Below are positions 9,563-18,790 of a stretch of DNA of 64,000 nucleotides, in pieces; positions within the stretch are counted from its first letter, which is position 1, and each line of letters begins with the position of its first letter. Below the pieces are notes generated by a model. It saw nothing but the letters and a program-made list of their open reading frames with translations. It was not told the DNA's origin and made no database searches. The DNA lies in the NCBI GenBank assembly GCA_043807765.1, contig JAZDFQ010000044.1, positions 14,092 through 78,091 on the forward strand, read 5' to 3'. Origin of the DNA: Stygiobacter sp043807765. GTDB lineage: Bacteria > Bacteroidota > Ignavibacteria > Ignavibacteriales > Melioribacteraceae. Made by a program: the position numbers and the translations under genes.

Positions 9563-10651
9563 TCATTTCACCGGCACTTTTGTATTTAAAGTAAGATCAG
9601 CATAGAATGAAGCTAGCATAGTGATAAAACTCTCTAATGTTGGGTATTCATCTCTATTGTTTTCGTAAAATTCCAGCGCTGCAACTAATTCTTTCATCCA
9701 GGTAAAACCCTTAACAATTTGCGTTTCGATTTCTACATTTATTTCACTTGGACTACTGTTATGACTTTTTAAGTAACTAACGACAGATGCCCTAACTAAT
9801 GCTTCATTCATCATTATTTGCCAATTTGGATAAGCTTGCCGTTTCATTTTATCTTTTACTTGTTCAAAAAGTATTTTACCACTATTCTCAAATTCCTTCG
9901 CGTTACCTTCTATCAGATGATTTACGTATGAATGGTTGAATTCATGTATTAAAGTCGGAAGATATCCATCCACTCTATATGTTGGTTTTCCTAAACTGTC
10001 TGCGGTCCATGTTCCCATTATTGCATAAACATCTTCTTTGTTATCTGGATAAACTATTTTAGCGCCATAGTTTCCACCACCATTCCCAAGACCAATAAGT
10101 ACATTAAAACTTCCTTTTGGAGCAGTTCCATAAAACTTATTATACCAGCTAATATCAAAATGATCATAAACAATTTTAAAACGTTCTTGCGCGATGAGGA
10201 ACATATCATCATGTTGTTTAAAGAAATCTTCGCTGTTAGTGTCTATATAAAATTGTTTTAATAGTTCTATAAACTTTTCTGCATTTTCTTTCCCCCATCT
10301 TGGTTCCGGCACAATAGATGTAAATGGAATAATTGGATTTAATTCCGGAGGCTGGGTAATATGTACGGCCATTTTCATAACAGCATCAAAACCCACTCCG
10401 TGCGTATCACGCAGTTTACTGGCAAAAACAATTAAGGGATGATCCTTATACTTATCAAAATAGTCATGAATATCGTTTACATAGTTTTTAAACATATCCA
10501 TGTTATATTCATAATTGCCTGCCAATCTGAACACAATACTAAGAAGTTCTACTCGTTTATCAATTTTGGGTAATGGCAAATTAAAATTATCATTTCTACC
10601 TGCTGCAAATAATAAAGAGGATAACAGGAAAAGCATAATTATTTTTTTCAT
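9563..10651 (-). CDS. Exported HExxH protein, putative metallopeptidase (DUF4932-like)
   Basis: A 362-residue protein with a signal peptide (MKKIIMLFLLSSLLFAAG) and a zinc-peptidase motif HEFNH at residues 236-240 within LIHEFNHSYVNHL. An acidic third ligand could lie further on (for example the NEALVRAS helix near 287). The layout resembles the bacterial DUF4932 family, which I name from memory and have not checked. It probably acts in the periplasm or outside. Its upstream region holds an inverted-repeat element (10686-10848) and, beyond that, a paired direct repeat (10937-10971), so it is likely to be under the adjacent LytTR system. Confidence 0.68.
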   Translation of the reverse strand: MKKIIMLFLLSSLLFAAGRNDNFNLPLPKIDKRVELLSIVFRLAGNYEYNMDMFKNYVNDIHDYFDKYKDHPLIVFASKLRDTHGVGFDAVMKMAVHITQPPELNPIIPFTSIVPEPRWGKENAEKFIELLKQFYIDTNSEDFFKQHDDMFLIAQERFKIVYDHFDISWYNKFYGTAPKGSFNVLIGLGNGGGNYGAKIVYPDNKEDVYAIMGTWTADSLGKPTYRVDGYLPTLIHEFNHSYVNHLIEGNAKEFENSGKILFEQVKDKMKRQAYPNWQIMMNEALVRASVVSYLKSHNSSPSEINVEIETQIVKGFTWMKELVAALEFYENNRDEYPTLESFITMLASFYADLTLNTKVPVK

Positions 10652-10685
10652 TTCATAGCTCGGGCTGAAAAAGTGATTAAATAAT

Positions 10686-10848
10686 AACCGGTTGTGTGAA
10701 TTGGTTTATAAACCGTTGAAACGGTTACAATTTGTTATTTTTTTTATTAACCCACGGATTAATACATGGGTTAATGAAAACAAACATGCTTTTTTCGAAA
10801 CTGTTTCAACAGTTTTTCATTATCGATTATTAATTCACACAAATGGTT
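10686..10848. repeat. Inverted-repeat element (MITE-like), copy C, in a promoter region
   Basis: A 163-bp element with ends aaccggttgtgtgaatt (10686-10702) and taattcacacaaatggtt (10831-10848). Inside are nested inverted repeats: aaccgttgaaacggtt (about 10711-10726) near one side and aactgtttcaacagtt near the other, with a further acccacgg/ccatgggtta arm pair at the centre. It lies between the start of the HExxH gene (10651) and the candidate operator at 10937-10971. Removing it would place that operator about 122 bp from the start codon, close to the 108 bp seen at site 1. Confidence 0.72.
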
Positions 10849-10936
10849 AAACAATAGTTTTACTTAACATTCTGTAAAATATATTATGCATTTCAGACGC
10901 TTGGAGATATTCGATGTTCGCAGTTTGTTGATAATT

Positions 10937-10971
10937 CCTTGTAAACTGCACAGAAGCCTTGTCAAAAGCAC
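10937..10971. promoter_or_regulatory. Candidate LytTR operator, site 2
   Basis: Direct repeats ccttgtaaactgcac (10937-10951) and ccttgtcaaaagcac (10957-10971), again 20 bp apart start to start. They match site 1 (9474-9508) in sequence, spacing and orientation. The site lies between the 3' end of the LytTR regulator gene and the HExxH protein gene, both on the minus strand, so it most likely serves the latter. Confidence 0.5.
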
Positions 10972-10989
10972 AGATTATGAAGAGAATAT

Positions 10990-11694
10990 TTATAAACCTA
11001 TAAATTGTTTTACCAATTTTATTCTTTGGCGGCTAACCGGTAGAATATCTCCGCTTTTTAATAAAACACGGTACTGCCCGCCGCCAAGAGTTTGAAGTTT
11101 CTCAATTGTTTCCATGTTAACAATATATGATTTATGAATACGATAATAGACGGAGGGCAATAAAGGACCAAGTGTTTTTATTGGCTTATCATAAATAGTA
11201 ATATGTCCATCTTTCAAGTAAAGTTCTACATATATATTTGCTGATTTAAAATATTTGATTTCTTCTATTGGAATAACTTGAATTTCATATCCACGTTTTA
11301 CAGTGATATACTTTAGTGAATGTCCTTCAAGAGCGTGGGCGGAATTAATCCGTGCGAATGCTGCTTCGATCCTTTCCTTTGAATAAGGCTTGGGAATAAA
11401 ATCCAGAACACCATATTCGAAAGCTTCTATTGCTCTGTTGATATTTGCAGAAACAACTATTGTGTGAAATGAATTGCTTACAGTTTGCTTCAACAATTCA
11501 AATCCATCTTTAGAATTAAGATTTAGGTCAAGAAGTAAAATATCAATAACGTGTGTTTTGAGATACTCACTAGCTCTGCTAAGTGTAGTTTCAATATGCA
11601 CTGAAGCTGTTTGTTTGTTAAGAATTTCTTTGACAAGAAATTGTATATCCTCCGCAATCGGAAGCTCATCTTCAACAATTAGAATACGCATCAT
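10990..11694 (-). CDS. LytTR-family response regulator
   Basis: Transcription regulator of 234 residues. The N-terminal receiver domain starts MMRILIVEDELP and has the phosphoacceptor Asp56 in DILLLDLNL and the Lys of the IPKPYS loop near 104. The C-terminal LytTR DNA-binding domain runs from about residue 134 (YITVKRGYEIQVIPIEEIKYF) to the end, with the typical HKSYIVN and LPVSRQ phrases. It overlaps the stop of the histidine kinase gene by 4 bases, so the two form a co-translated pair. Candidate binding sites of the expected architecture lie just downstream of its own stop and at 9474-9508. Confidence 0.93.
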   Translation of the reverse strand: MMRILIVEDELPIAEDIQFLVKEILNKQTASVHIETTLSRASEYLKTHVIDILLLDLNLNSKDGFELLKQTVSNSFHTIVVSANINRAIEAFEYGVLDFIPKPYSKERIEAAFARINSAHALEGHSLKYITVKRGYEIQVIPIEEIKYFKSANIYVELYLKDGHITIYDKPIKTLGPLLPSVYYRIHKSYIVNMETIEKLQTLGGGQYRVLLKSGDILPVSRQRIKLVKQFIGL

Positions 11695-13409
11695 TTACTC
11701 CTAATCTCAATTATATTTTCCCAACCGGTTTCTATTTTTTGTGATGAAAAGCTCCATCTTCCAGAGTAGGACTCCTCTAACCTTCCTTTAATATAGTTGA
11801 ATCCAACTCCAGTAGAGAGAGAATGATCATTTTCATTATACTCTCCATCGTTGGATATGCGATATTGAATTACATTGTCAACAATGTTTCTTATAAGTGT
11901 AAATATTCCGTTAGATTTATTTTCGTACCCATGAGTTAAACCGTTTTCAATAAGAGTATGAAAAATCATTGGCGGGATTTGTTCATCGTCTATCAAGCCG
12001 AATGTCTCTAATGTAAAATTGGATTTCTTTCGGTAATTCATTATTTGAAGATGTGTGCGGCACAATTCAATCTCCTGGCTCATCGCAATTGTTTTTAATG
12101 TTGAGATTTGGTTTATCATTCTGAACTCAAGTGCGAGTGCTTCTACTAGTTTAATCGCAGACTCCGGTTCCTTTCTTAACCAAGCAATTATTGAAGTTAG
12201 TGTATTCAACAAAAAATGCGGATTGATGTTTTTCTTAAGCAATTCATTTTCTAGATGTGCAGATTTTAAGTTCGCTTCACTTTCCAATTTCTCGCTTTTC
12301 GCAAATTGCCGGGCGATTGAAAAACTTACGCAGATTACCATGATTGTGGCGAGTCCCATAAATGCTATATTAAAAAAGAAGGAAATCCATCCGGACGCAA
12401 TCCCAAGCAAAATTACTAGACTGTTCTCTCTCTTCTCCTTCACAGCCCATCCAACTATTGCAGTAGAAATAATAAGTACAGTGAGCGACATAATATTGAA
12501 AATGCTGAAAATGCTGATAAGAATTGCAGACAGTACCATGACTGTAATATTCAATAGCGCGATAGGTAAAATGAGTTTGCGAAAAAATGAAAAGAAGTAA
12601 ATGAAAAAGATTGGCAGCATGATTGAAAACGAAAGAGTTAAGCCGCTGTATAGATAATACTGAAAATGTACAAAGGTTGTTGAAGCATTAAAATAAATGG
12701 GTGCAACAAATACAACAGAATCGAGAAGAACAATAAAACAAATCAAACTGAATAACAAATGTTCAAACTTTCGGTTTCTTGCAAAGTATAGAAAAATGTT
12801 AAATAAAAATGATACTGAAAGAAGTCCCATAAACAAAAACGACTGGAAAAATGTTTTGTATTGGGTTGACAAGCCGGATTCGTATGAACCGATTTTAATT
12901 CCTCCATAATACCATTTCCAAAAGGAGTCATCGCGGTGATTTGAAATTCGGACAATTATTGAATGTTTACCGGAATGTGTATTGTTCTGTGATAAGGGAA
13001 TATTGAAAATAAACTTACCCGGCTGCTCGGTCTTAAGGTTTGATCCTAGTATTCCATTCTGAGCAATTTTTTTACCGTCCCAGTAAATCTCATAAGATGA
13101 AATCATATTTATAACAAATAGACCAAGTATGATTTCTTTGTTGACAGAGTCTGGAATTATAATATCCGTTTTAATGAACCAGTTACCGGAATCATAGGCG
13201 GTATTTTGCACAATGCGACTATCAGGAATCCAAGATTCTTCAACAGGCATTTTAAGATTTGCCTTTGGAGATGTGTCCCTTGCTATAACCCAGTTTTTGA
13301 GAACAATCGGTTCCCCATCTAATGGAACTATATTGCTCTGTGATGTAACCGCTGAATTAAAAACGGTTAATAAAAATACCAAGAGAATTTTTACCGGGTA
13401 GATTTTCAA
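11691..13409 (-). CDS. Sensor histidine kinase, LytS/YehU type with 7-TM sensor
   Basis: A 572-residue membrane kinase. A signal peptide (residues 1-24) precedes an extracytoplasmic beta-rich sensor (about 25-185) that resembles the jelly-roll domains of 7TMR-DISM receptors. Next come seven or so membrane segments (about 190-368). A coiled linker leads to the LytS-type H-box INPHFLLNTLTS with phosphoacceptor His398. The ATPase domain follows, with the N-box IFHTLIENGLTHGYE and a degenerate glycine-rich end (STGVGFNYIKGRLEE). It is coupled through ATGA to the LytTR regulator, its obvious partner. The sensed ligand cannot be told from the sequence. Confidence 0.9.
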   Translation of the reverse strand: MKIYPVKILLVFLLTVFNSAVTSQSNIVPLDGEPIVLKNWVIARDTSPKANLKMPVEESWIPDSRIVQNTAYDSGNWFIKTDIIIPDSVNKEIILGLFVINMISSYEIYWDGKKIAQNGILGSNLKTEQPGKFIFNIPLSQNNTHSGKHSIIVRISNHRDDSFWKWYYGGIKIGSYESGLSTQYKTFFQSFLFMGLLSVSFLFNIFLYFARNRKFEHLLFSLICFIVLLDSVVFVAPIYFNASTTFVHFQYYLYSGLTLSFSIMLPIFFIYFFSFFRKLILPIALLNITVMVLSAILISIFSIFNIMSLTVLIISTAIVGWAVKEKRENSLVILLGIASGWISFFFNIAFMGLATIMVICVSFSIARQFAKSEKLESEANLKSAHLENELLKKNINPHFLLNTLTSIIAWLRKEPESAIKLVEALALEFRMINQISTLKTIAMSQEIELCRTHLQIMNYRKKSNFTLETFGLIDDEQIPPMIFHTLIENGLTHGYENKSNGIFTLIRNIVDNVIQYRISNDGEYNENDHSLSTGVGFNYIKGRLEESYSGRWSFSSQKIETGWENIIEIRSK

Positions 13410-13794
13410 AAATCCCGACCTAAATAGTTAGTGTTTTCATTAAAACTCTTGTCAATATTACAAAGAAATTGATTCATGCGAAATGAACTTAGCTTTCTGT
13501 TTAGGAAAGCTGAATCAGTGATTTGTACATAAAATTAAATATTTACGTATTTCAAAATGAGTATAAAGGGCTTTGTAAATTGACCATTTTGTGACAGAGT
13601 CATTTTCAAATACACATACTACATCGTCTACACAGTACATCACAGCTCGTGCTACATATGTACTTAAATTTGTTGATCTATTGAAGTATTATTTTCCGCA
13701 AGTTCCCTCGAATTAAATGAAGCGTGGAAATTGACCAAGGCTCTGCGAAAAACTTCATTCTTTTTCACACACATTTTAATCTCTGATTCACCAA

Positions 13795-13830
13795 CGCCCC
13801 GCCTGCCAGAGCAAAGCGGCGGGCAGGTTG
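13795..13830. repeat. GC-rich hairpin repeat fragment
   Basis: The segment gccccgcctgcc..gcggcgggcagg is far richer in G+C than its surroundings and folds on itself (cctgcc with ggcagg). It looks like an interspersed palindromic repeat of the REP type. It lies in the 13410-13996 gap, where I see no gene. Confidence 0.5.
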
Positions 13831-13869
13831 CGTCGTGGGTTACAACTTTTTGCAAAAAGAATATCCCCT

Positions 13870-13903
13870 AGATACCTCGCTGCTTGCGGCGAGGAGATTC
13901 ATT
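13870..13903. repeat. 34-bp dispersed repeat, copy 1
   Basis: This 34-bp stretch (agatacctcgctgcttgcgg and the 14 bases after it) recurs at 37741-37774 with one mismatch. The core tcgctgcttgcggcga is an imperfect hairpin. It lies in the gap just upstream of the signalling cluster that starts at 13997. Confidence 0.6.
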
Positions 13904-13996
13904 TCGGATTTAGTCTCGAATAGGAAAAATCTATTGGAACGAGCTAAACAATCTTAAATATGCTATATTTCATTTGAAACATGAAAGAAAAAAACG

Positions 13997-16978
13997 ATGA
14001 GGGATTTAGTAAAAAATTATCGTTATAACTTCTTAAAGAAACCGCTTACTCTAATATTCATTCTTTTCCTAGGTGTAAGCATTATAGTAGGTATAGTTGG
14101 TTACTTTTACTTTTATTACCAAAAAGAAAAAATAATTGAGGGCCGATATGAGTATCTATCCTCGATTTCTAGTTTTAAGAATTTTCAGATTGTTGACTGG
14201 TTGAATAGAAGACATAGTCAATTTGAGTTAATCAGAGCAAACCCGCCATTAATCTCTAAACTTGAAAAACTCGGTACCTCACAAAACTATTTGTTCGAAT
14301 TAAAAGAGTGGTTTGGTACACTAAAAAAACTTTATGAATATGACGATATAATTCTGGTTAATTCATCATCAAGTATTGTTTATAGAAGTGATCCTTCCTA
14401 TTTGAAAATTGATGGAAATGATTCGATCTTAAGTAAGAAATGTTCTATTTCTAATTCAATTATATTCTCGGACTCTGATGAGAAAAATGAAACAGCTGAG
14501 TATGTAAAGTTCTATGTGCCATTAAGTAGTAGCCATAATGCTCAAAAACGAGCCGCTAGTGTTTTAATACTTTGTGTTAAGCCGGCGAAAATATTTGATT
14601 CACTTCTGATGCTTAATATCGCTAAATCAACAACTCTTGAATTGCTTCTAGTAAAACCTTTCAAAGAAAGAATTATATATCTGAACAAACCTAGGTCTGC
14701 TAGAGGAAGTGAAAAACTAGACGAGAATAGAAAAGCCTTATTGGGAGTTGAAGCCAGAAAAGGATTTGTTGTTGGAATAGATTATCAGAATAATGAAGTG
14801 ATTGCACTTATCAAGAACGTACCGGCTACTACTTGGACTTTAATAACAAAAATAAATCAGTCTGAATTTTATGCGCCGGTGAATGATCTCGCTAAGCTAG
14901 TGGTATTGTGGATTCTCACAGCAGTTTTAGTCTTTGGGTTCGTACTTTTTCTGATATGGAGAAAAAGCATTCTGTCGAATTATAAACAAATATACAGTAC
15001 TGAAATTGAACGCTTAAAGTCGGAAAATCGCTTTGATGCTCTAACTAAGGGTGTTCAAGGCTACGCAATTTATATGCTTGATGTTAATGGAATTATTACC
15101 AGTTGGAATTATGGTGTTGAATTAATAAAAGGTTACCAAGAGAAAGAGGTTATCGGAAAACATTTCTCAATATTTTATACCGATGAAGAAAGGTATTTGA
15201 ACAAGCCGGAAAATTCTCTGAAGTTTGCGGCAGAGAATGGAAGTTATGAAGAGGAAGGTTGGAGAGTCAAAAAGGATGGCGTGAAATTTTATGCCAATAT
15301 TGTGATTACAGCATTAAAGGACACTGAAGACACAATATATGGATTCTTAAAAGTGACCCATGATTTAACTGATAGGAAAAGAGCTGAAGAGGAGATAAAA
15401 AATTCACGTGATTTCTATTTAAAACTACTTAACGGATTTCCAACACCGGTTTGGCTTTCCGGTTTAGATGGAAAATGTAATTATTTTAACGAGGCATGGC
15501 TAAAATTTACCGGACGAACTCTCGATGAAGAACTGGGAGACGGCTGGGCGGCAAATCTGCATCCCGAAGACAGAGAACGTATTGTGAATACCTATTATGA
15601 ATCTTTTTCGCAAATGAAAAATTATATTCTTGAATATAGATTGAAAAGCGCTCAAGGTGAATATAGGTGGATGATTGTTGTGGGTATGCCTTATTTCGAT
15701 ATGAATAATAATTTTGCCGGTTATCTTGGCTCTTGTTATGATATCAATGATCGGAAAAAATATGAAGAGACAATTAATTCACTTTTACGAATAAGTGAAA
15801 AATTATATTCCTCCTTGGAGATAGACCAAATACTGGATTCTCTTGTCATAGAATCTATTAAGCTGGTAGATGCTGAAAGCGGATTTGCTGCTATTATTGA
15901 TGGAGATAGATATTCAACAAAGCGTTATTTCAATCAAGATCATTGGGAATACTCGAAATTGACTTGGAACCTAGAGAGTAAAGTGAGTACCCAATTTAAA
16001 AATAGAAAAGAGGGTTACATAACCAACAATGCTGATAGTGATCCGTTAATTCATCCCGATCTCAAAACTAAATACTCAATTTCACAGGCCATCTCAGTTC
16101 CGCTGTTTGGGTCGAAGGGAGAATTAATGGGATTCTTTGAAGCACATAATAAAAAAAATGGAAACGGTTATAATCTTAATGATCTAAATCATGTAAAAGC
16201 ACTAGCGCATAATGCCTCTATCTCACTTACAAAATCGCTTAGCATAGAGCAACTAAGAAAAACGGAATTACAATTGCGAAGCTCGGAATCGGAACTGAGA
16301 CAACTTGCCGCCCAACTACAATATGCCAGAGAAACTGAGCGACATCATCTTGCACGTGAAGTGCATGATGAGCTTGGGCAGCTTTTTACCGGTATTAATT
16401 TGAATGTGTTGTATTTACGCGACACAATTGAACAGAAGAAGGAAGAGATAAGTGGTCAACGAATAATTAGCGAATTAAATGAAGTAAAAAAAATGGTTGA
16501 TAAAGGAATTCAGTCAGTTAGAGATATTTCGGAAGGACTTCGTTCTTATGTTCTTGAGCATCTTGGTTTGGTTCATGCTATAAAAGAATACTGTAAGGAA
16601 TTCCAAAGGGTTAGTAATATCAAATGTACCATCACCAGTTATTCTGATGATATAAATCTAAGTGAAGAAAAAAGTATTGCTCTGTATAGAATTATTCAAG
16701 AATCTTTAACAAACGCAATGCGTCATTCGAAAGCAACCGAAATTAAAATAAATTTCTCCGACAAAAAAGATCTAATGGAAATATCCATTGAAGACAATGG
16801 AATTGGTTTTGAAGAAAAGAATCCGAGACAGTTAAAAACATTCGGAATACTAGGTATGAAAGAACGTGCATTATACCTTAACGGCGCGTTGACGATTACA
16901 AGTAAGGTAGGTTCAGGAACATTAATAAAAGCCTCAATACCGTTAAAAGAAATGACTAAGAAAGAGAGCATCGAATGA
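13997..16978 (+). CDS. Membrane sensor histidine kinase: sensor-PAS-PAS-GAF-HisKA_3
   Basis: A 993-residue NarX/DesK-type kinase. Order of domains: membrane helix (about 15-40), extracytoplasmic sensor (45-295), second helix (298-320), PAS (about 345-465, ending in a TDRKRAEEE linker), PAS (about 468-590, with WMIVVGMPYFD), GAF (about 598-745), coiled coil, then HisKA_3 with His790 in RHHLAREVHDELGQLFTG. The ATPase domain follows, with the N-box ALYRIIQESLTNAMRHSKA and G-boxes EDNGIGFEEK and FGILGMKERA. It overlaps the NarL-type regulator downstream by 4 bases, so the pair is a two-component system. The upstream gap (13410-13996) holds dispersed repeats. Confidence 0.92.
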   Translation: MRDLVKNYRYNFLKKPLTLIFILFLGVSIIVGIVGYFYFYYQKEKIIEGRYEYLSSISSFKNFQIVDWLNRRHSQFELIRANPPLISKLEKLGTSQNYLFELKEWFGTLKKLYEYDDIILVNSSSSIVYRSDPSYLKIDGNDSILSKKCSISNSIIFSDSDEKNETAEYVKFYVPLSSSHNAQKRAASVLILCVKPAKIFDSLLMLNIAKSTTLELLLVKPFKERIIYLNKPRSARGSEKLDENRKALLGVEARKGFVVGIDYQNNEVIALIKNVPATTWTLITKINQSEFYAPVNDLAKLVVLWILTAVLVFGFVLFLIWRKSILSNYKQIYSTEIERLKSENRFDALTKGVQGYAIYMLDVNGIITSWNYGVELIKGYQEKEVIGKHFSIFYTDEERYLNKPENSLKFAAENGSYEEEGWRVKKDGVKFYANIVITALKDTEDTIYGFLKVTHDLTDRKRAEEEIKNSRDFYLKLLNGFPTPVWLSGLDGKCNYFNEAWLKFTGRTLDEELGDGWAANLHPEDRERIVNTYYESFSQMKNYILEYRLKSAQGEYRWMIVVGMPYFDMNNNFAGYLGSCYDINDRKKYEETINSLLRISEKLYSSLEIDQILDSLVIESIKLVDAESGFAAIIDGDRYSTKRYFNQDHWEYSKLTWNLESKVSTQFKNRKEGYITNNADSDPLIHPDLKTKYSISQAISVPLFGSKGELMGFFEAHNKKNGNGYNLNDLNHVKALAHNASISLTKSLSIEQLRKTELQLRSSESELRQLAAQLQYARETERHHLAREVHDELGQLFTGINLNVLYLRDTIEQKKEEISGQRIISELNEVKKMVDKGIQSVRDISEGLRSYVLEHLGLVHAIKEYCKEFQRVSNIKCTITSYSDDINLSEEKSIALYRIIQESLTNAMRHSKATEIKINFSDKKDLMEISIEDNGIGFEEKNPRQLKTFGILGMKERALYLNGALTITSKVGSGTLIKASIPLKEMTKKESIE

Positions 16979-17601
16979 ATATTATAATTACTGACGATCA
17001 TAAAGTTGTAAGGGAAGGTCTCAAAAAAATATTTTCAATGAATAATGACTTTCATGTTATTGGAGAAGCTGCAAGTATTGCCGAGCTTCAGAAACTATTG
17101 GAGGTTAAAAATCCGGATTTGATTACTCTTGATATCTCATTGCCTGATAGAAGCGGTTTAGACTACGTTAAAGATATTAAAGCTCTATCCCCATCGGTTA
17201 AAATACTAATCTTCAGCATATACCCCGATGAAAAATTTGGACATCGTGCAATTACAATAGGAGCTGACGGCTATCTAAGTAAAAATGCTGATCCAAGCGA
17301 GATTGTTTTAGCAATTAAAAAGATTATAAAAGGAGGTAAATACTTGAAACAAGAAGTAATGGAGGAATTATTATTAAGCGGGATTAATTCTGTAAATAGA
17401 TTACCCCATGAAAAACTATCTGATAGAGAGTTTGAAGTGTTAAGATTAATCGGCCAAGGGAAAAAATTAACCGCTATTGCCGAACAATTAAATTTGAGTG
17501 TCAACACTGTGGCTTCTTATAAATCCAGAATTCAAGAAAAATTAAATATCACTTCAACTGCAGCGCTAATCAAATATACTATGGAGAACCAACTAGTGTA
17601 G
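16975..17601 (+). CDS. NarL/FixJ-family response regulator
   Basis: A 208-residue transcription regulator. The receiver domain (1-120) has TDDHKVVREGL at the N-terminus, phosphoacceptor Asp53 in LITLDISLPDRSG, and a YLSKNADPSE loop with the conserved Lys. The C-terminal LuxR-type helix-turn-helix (about 140-205) reads LSDREFEVLRLIGQGKKLTAIA then LNLSVNTVASYKSRIQEKL. It starts inside the stop of the kinase gene (ATGA), so it is surely its partner. Target genes are not evident. Confidence 0.94.
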   Translation: MNIIITDDHKVVREGLKKIFSMNNDFHVIGEAASIAELQKLLEVKNPDLITLDISLPDRSGLDYVKDIKALSPSVKILIFSIYPDEKFGHRAITIGADGYLSKNADPSEIVLAIKKIIKGGKYLKQEVMEELLLSGINSVNRLPHEKLSDREFEVLRLIGQGKKLTAIAEQLNLSVNTVASYKSRIQEKLNITSTAALIKYTMENQLV

Positions 17602-17818
17602 CCTATGCTATACTTGGGATGCTGTGTAGTAAAAACCACCACAAAATATTGCAAGGAATTACTACAAGCATATTTCCAAGACTTTTGCAATATTCCTACA
17701 AGTTTACCGGAAATTTCAATTGCTATTAACAAATAAAATGTACAGAGTAATTTAGTTGCGATGAGAAATAAGAATTAAGCCAAATTAATATTAAAAAGTA
17801 CTTACGAAAGCCGGAGGA

Positions 17819-18790
17819 ATGAATAAGGATTATAAGGAAGGCGAACTCGAAGCTATTTGTTCAAAGGATAATATTGGAGAAGATATATTTCGTCGCATTG
17901 TAGAATCAGCCCCAAATGCGATTGTTCTGGTTGATTCTAACGGCTTGATTGTACTTGTTAATGCCCAAACAGAAAAATTGTTCGGATATAATAGAAGTGA
18001 ATTGATAAGCAATTCCGTAGAATTATTAGTCCCTACCAGATACACCACTAACCACTCGAAGTATCGCGAAAACTTTTTCAAACAACCTACTACAAGAGCT
18101 ATGGGTGCTGGTCGCGATTTATACGGAAAAAGAAAAGATGGCTCAGAAATTCCAGTGGAAATTGGTCTAAATCCACTTCAAAGTGAAAAGGGAACATTTA
18201 TTCTTGGAAGCATAATTGATATTACGGAAAGGAAAAGGGCTGAAGAAAAATTTAAAAGTGTAGTTGAAGCCACTCCAAACGCGATTGTTGTGGTAGGAAG
18301 GGATGGAAAGATTACACTCGTCAATGCAGAAACAGAACGTTTGTTTGGGTACACACGTACAGAGTTGATCGGTGAATATGTAGAAATTTTAATACCTACT
18401 CCTTATAAAACTAACCACGCAGAATACCTTTCAAATTATTTTGTAAATCCAAATGCACGATCAATGGGTGCGGGAATGGAATTGTTCGGAATGAGAAAAG
18501 ATGGACTAAAAATTCCAGTGGAAATTGGATTGAACCCAATTGATAGCGAAGAGGGCACACTAACCCTAGCCAGTATAATTGATATTACAGAGCGGAAAAA
18601 GAGAATCGAACAAAAGAAAGCAGAAGAAGAATTGGCTGAACAAAGAGTGAGAGAACTGGAGAGGTTAGTGGAATTAGAACGATTCCAAAAGCTAACCATC
18701 GGGAGGGAATTGAAAATGATAGAGCTTAAAAAAACAGTTGAAGAATTAAAAGCAAAACTGACGCAGCTTAATTATGAACCTAAGGAATAA
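17819..18790 (+). CDS. Tandem PAS-domain sensor protein without kinase
   Basis: A soluble 323-residue protein made of two very similar PAS domains (about residues 20-140 and 145-262). Both have the sequence PNAIV(L/V)V then LVNAxTExLFGY and end in IIDITERKK/R, so they look like a tandem duplication. A coiled coil (265-320) closes the protein. There is no output domain. A GGAGGA ribosome-binding site precedes the ATG. The stop overlaps the next start (TAATG), and the next gene is a kinase lacking its own sensor, so the two probably form one split receptor kinase. Confidence 0.88.
   Translation: MNKDYKEGELEAICSKDNIGEDIFRRIVESAPNAIVLVDSNGLIVLVNAQTEKLFGYNRSELISNSVELLVPTRYTTNHSKYRENFFKQPTTRAMGAGRDLYGKRKDGSEIPVEIGLNPLQSEKGTFILGSIIDITERKRAEEKFKSVVEATPNAIVVVGRDGKITLVNAETERLFGYTRTELIGEYVEILIPTPYKTNHAEYLSNYFVNPNARSMGAGMELFGMRKDGLKIPVEIGLNPIDSEEGTLTLASIIDITERKKRIEQKKAEEELAEQRVRELERLVELERFQKLTIGRELKMIELKKTVEELKAKLTQLNYEPKE

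Noticed and set aside
12055..12600. Plus-strand frame of 181 codons
   Set aside because: It lies wholly inside the LytS-like kinase gene on the other strand, and its residues make no recognisable domain.
13664..13855. Minus-strand frame of 63 codons
   Set aside because: It is formed largely from GC-rich repeat sequence, with no ribosome-binding site or domain.
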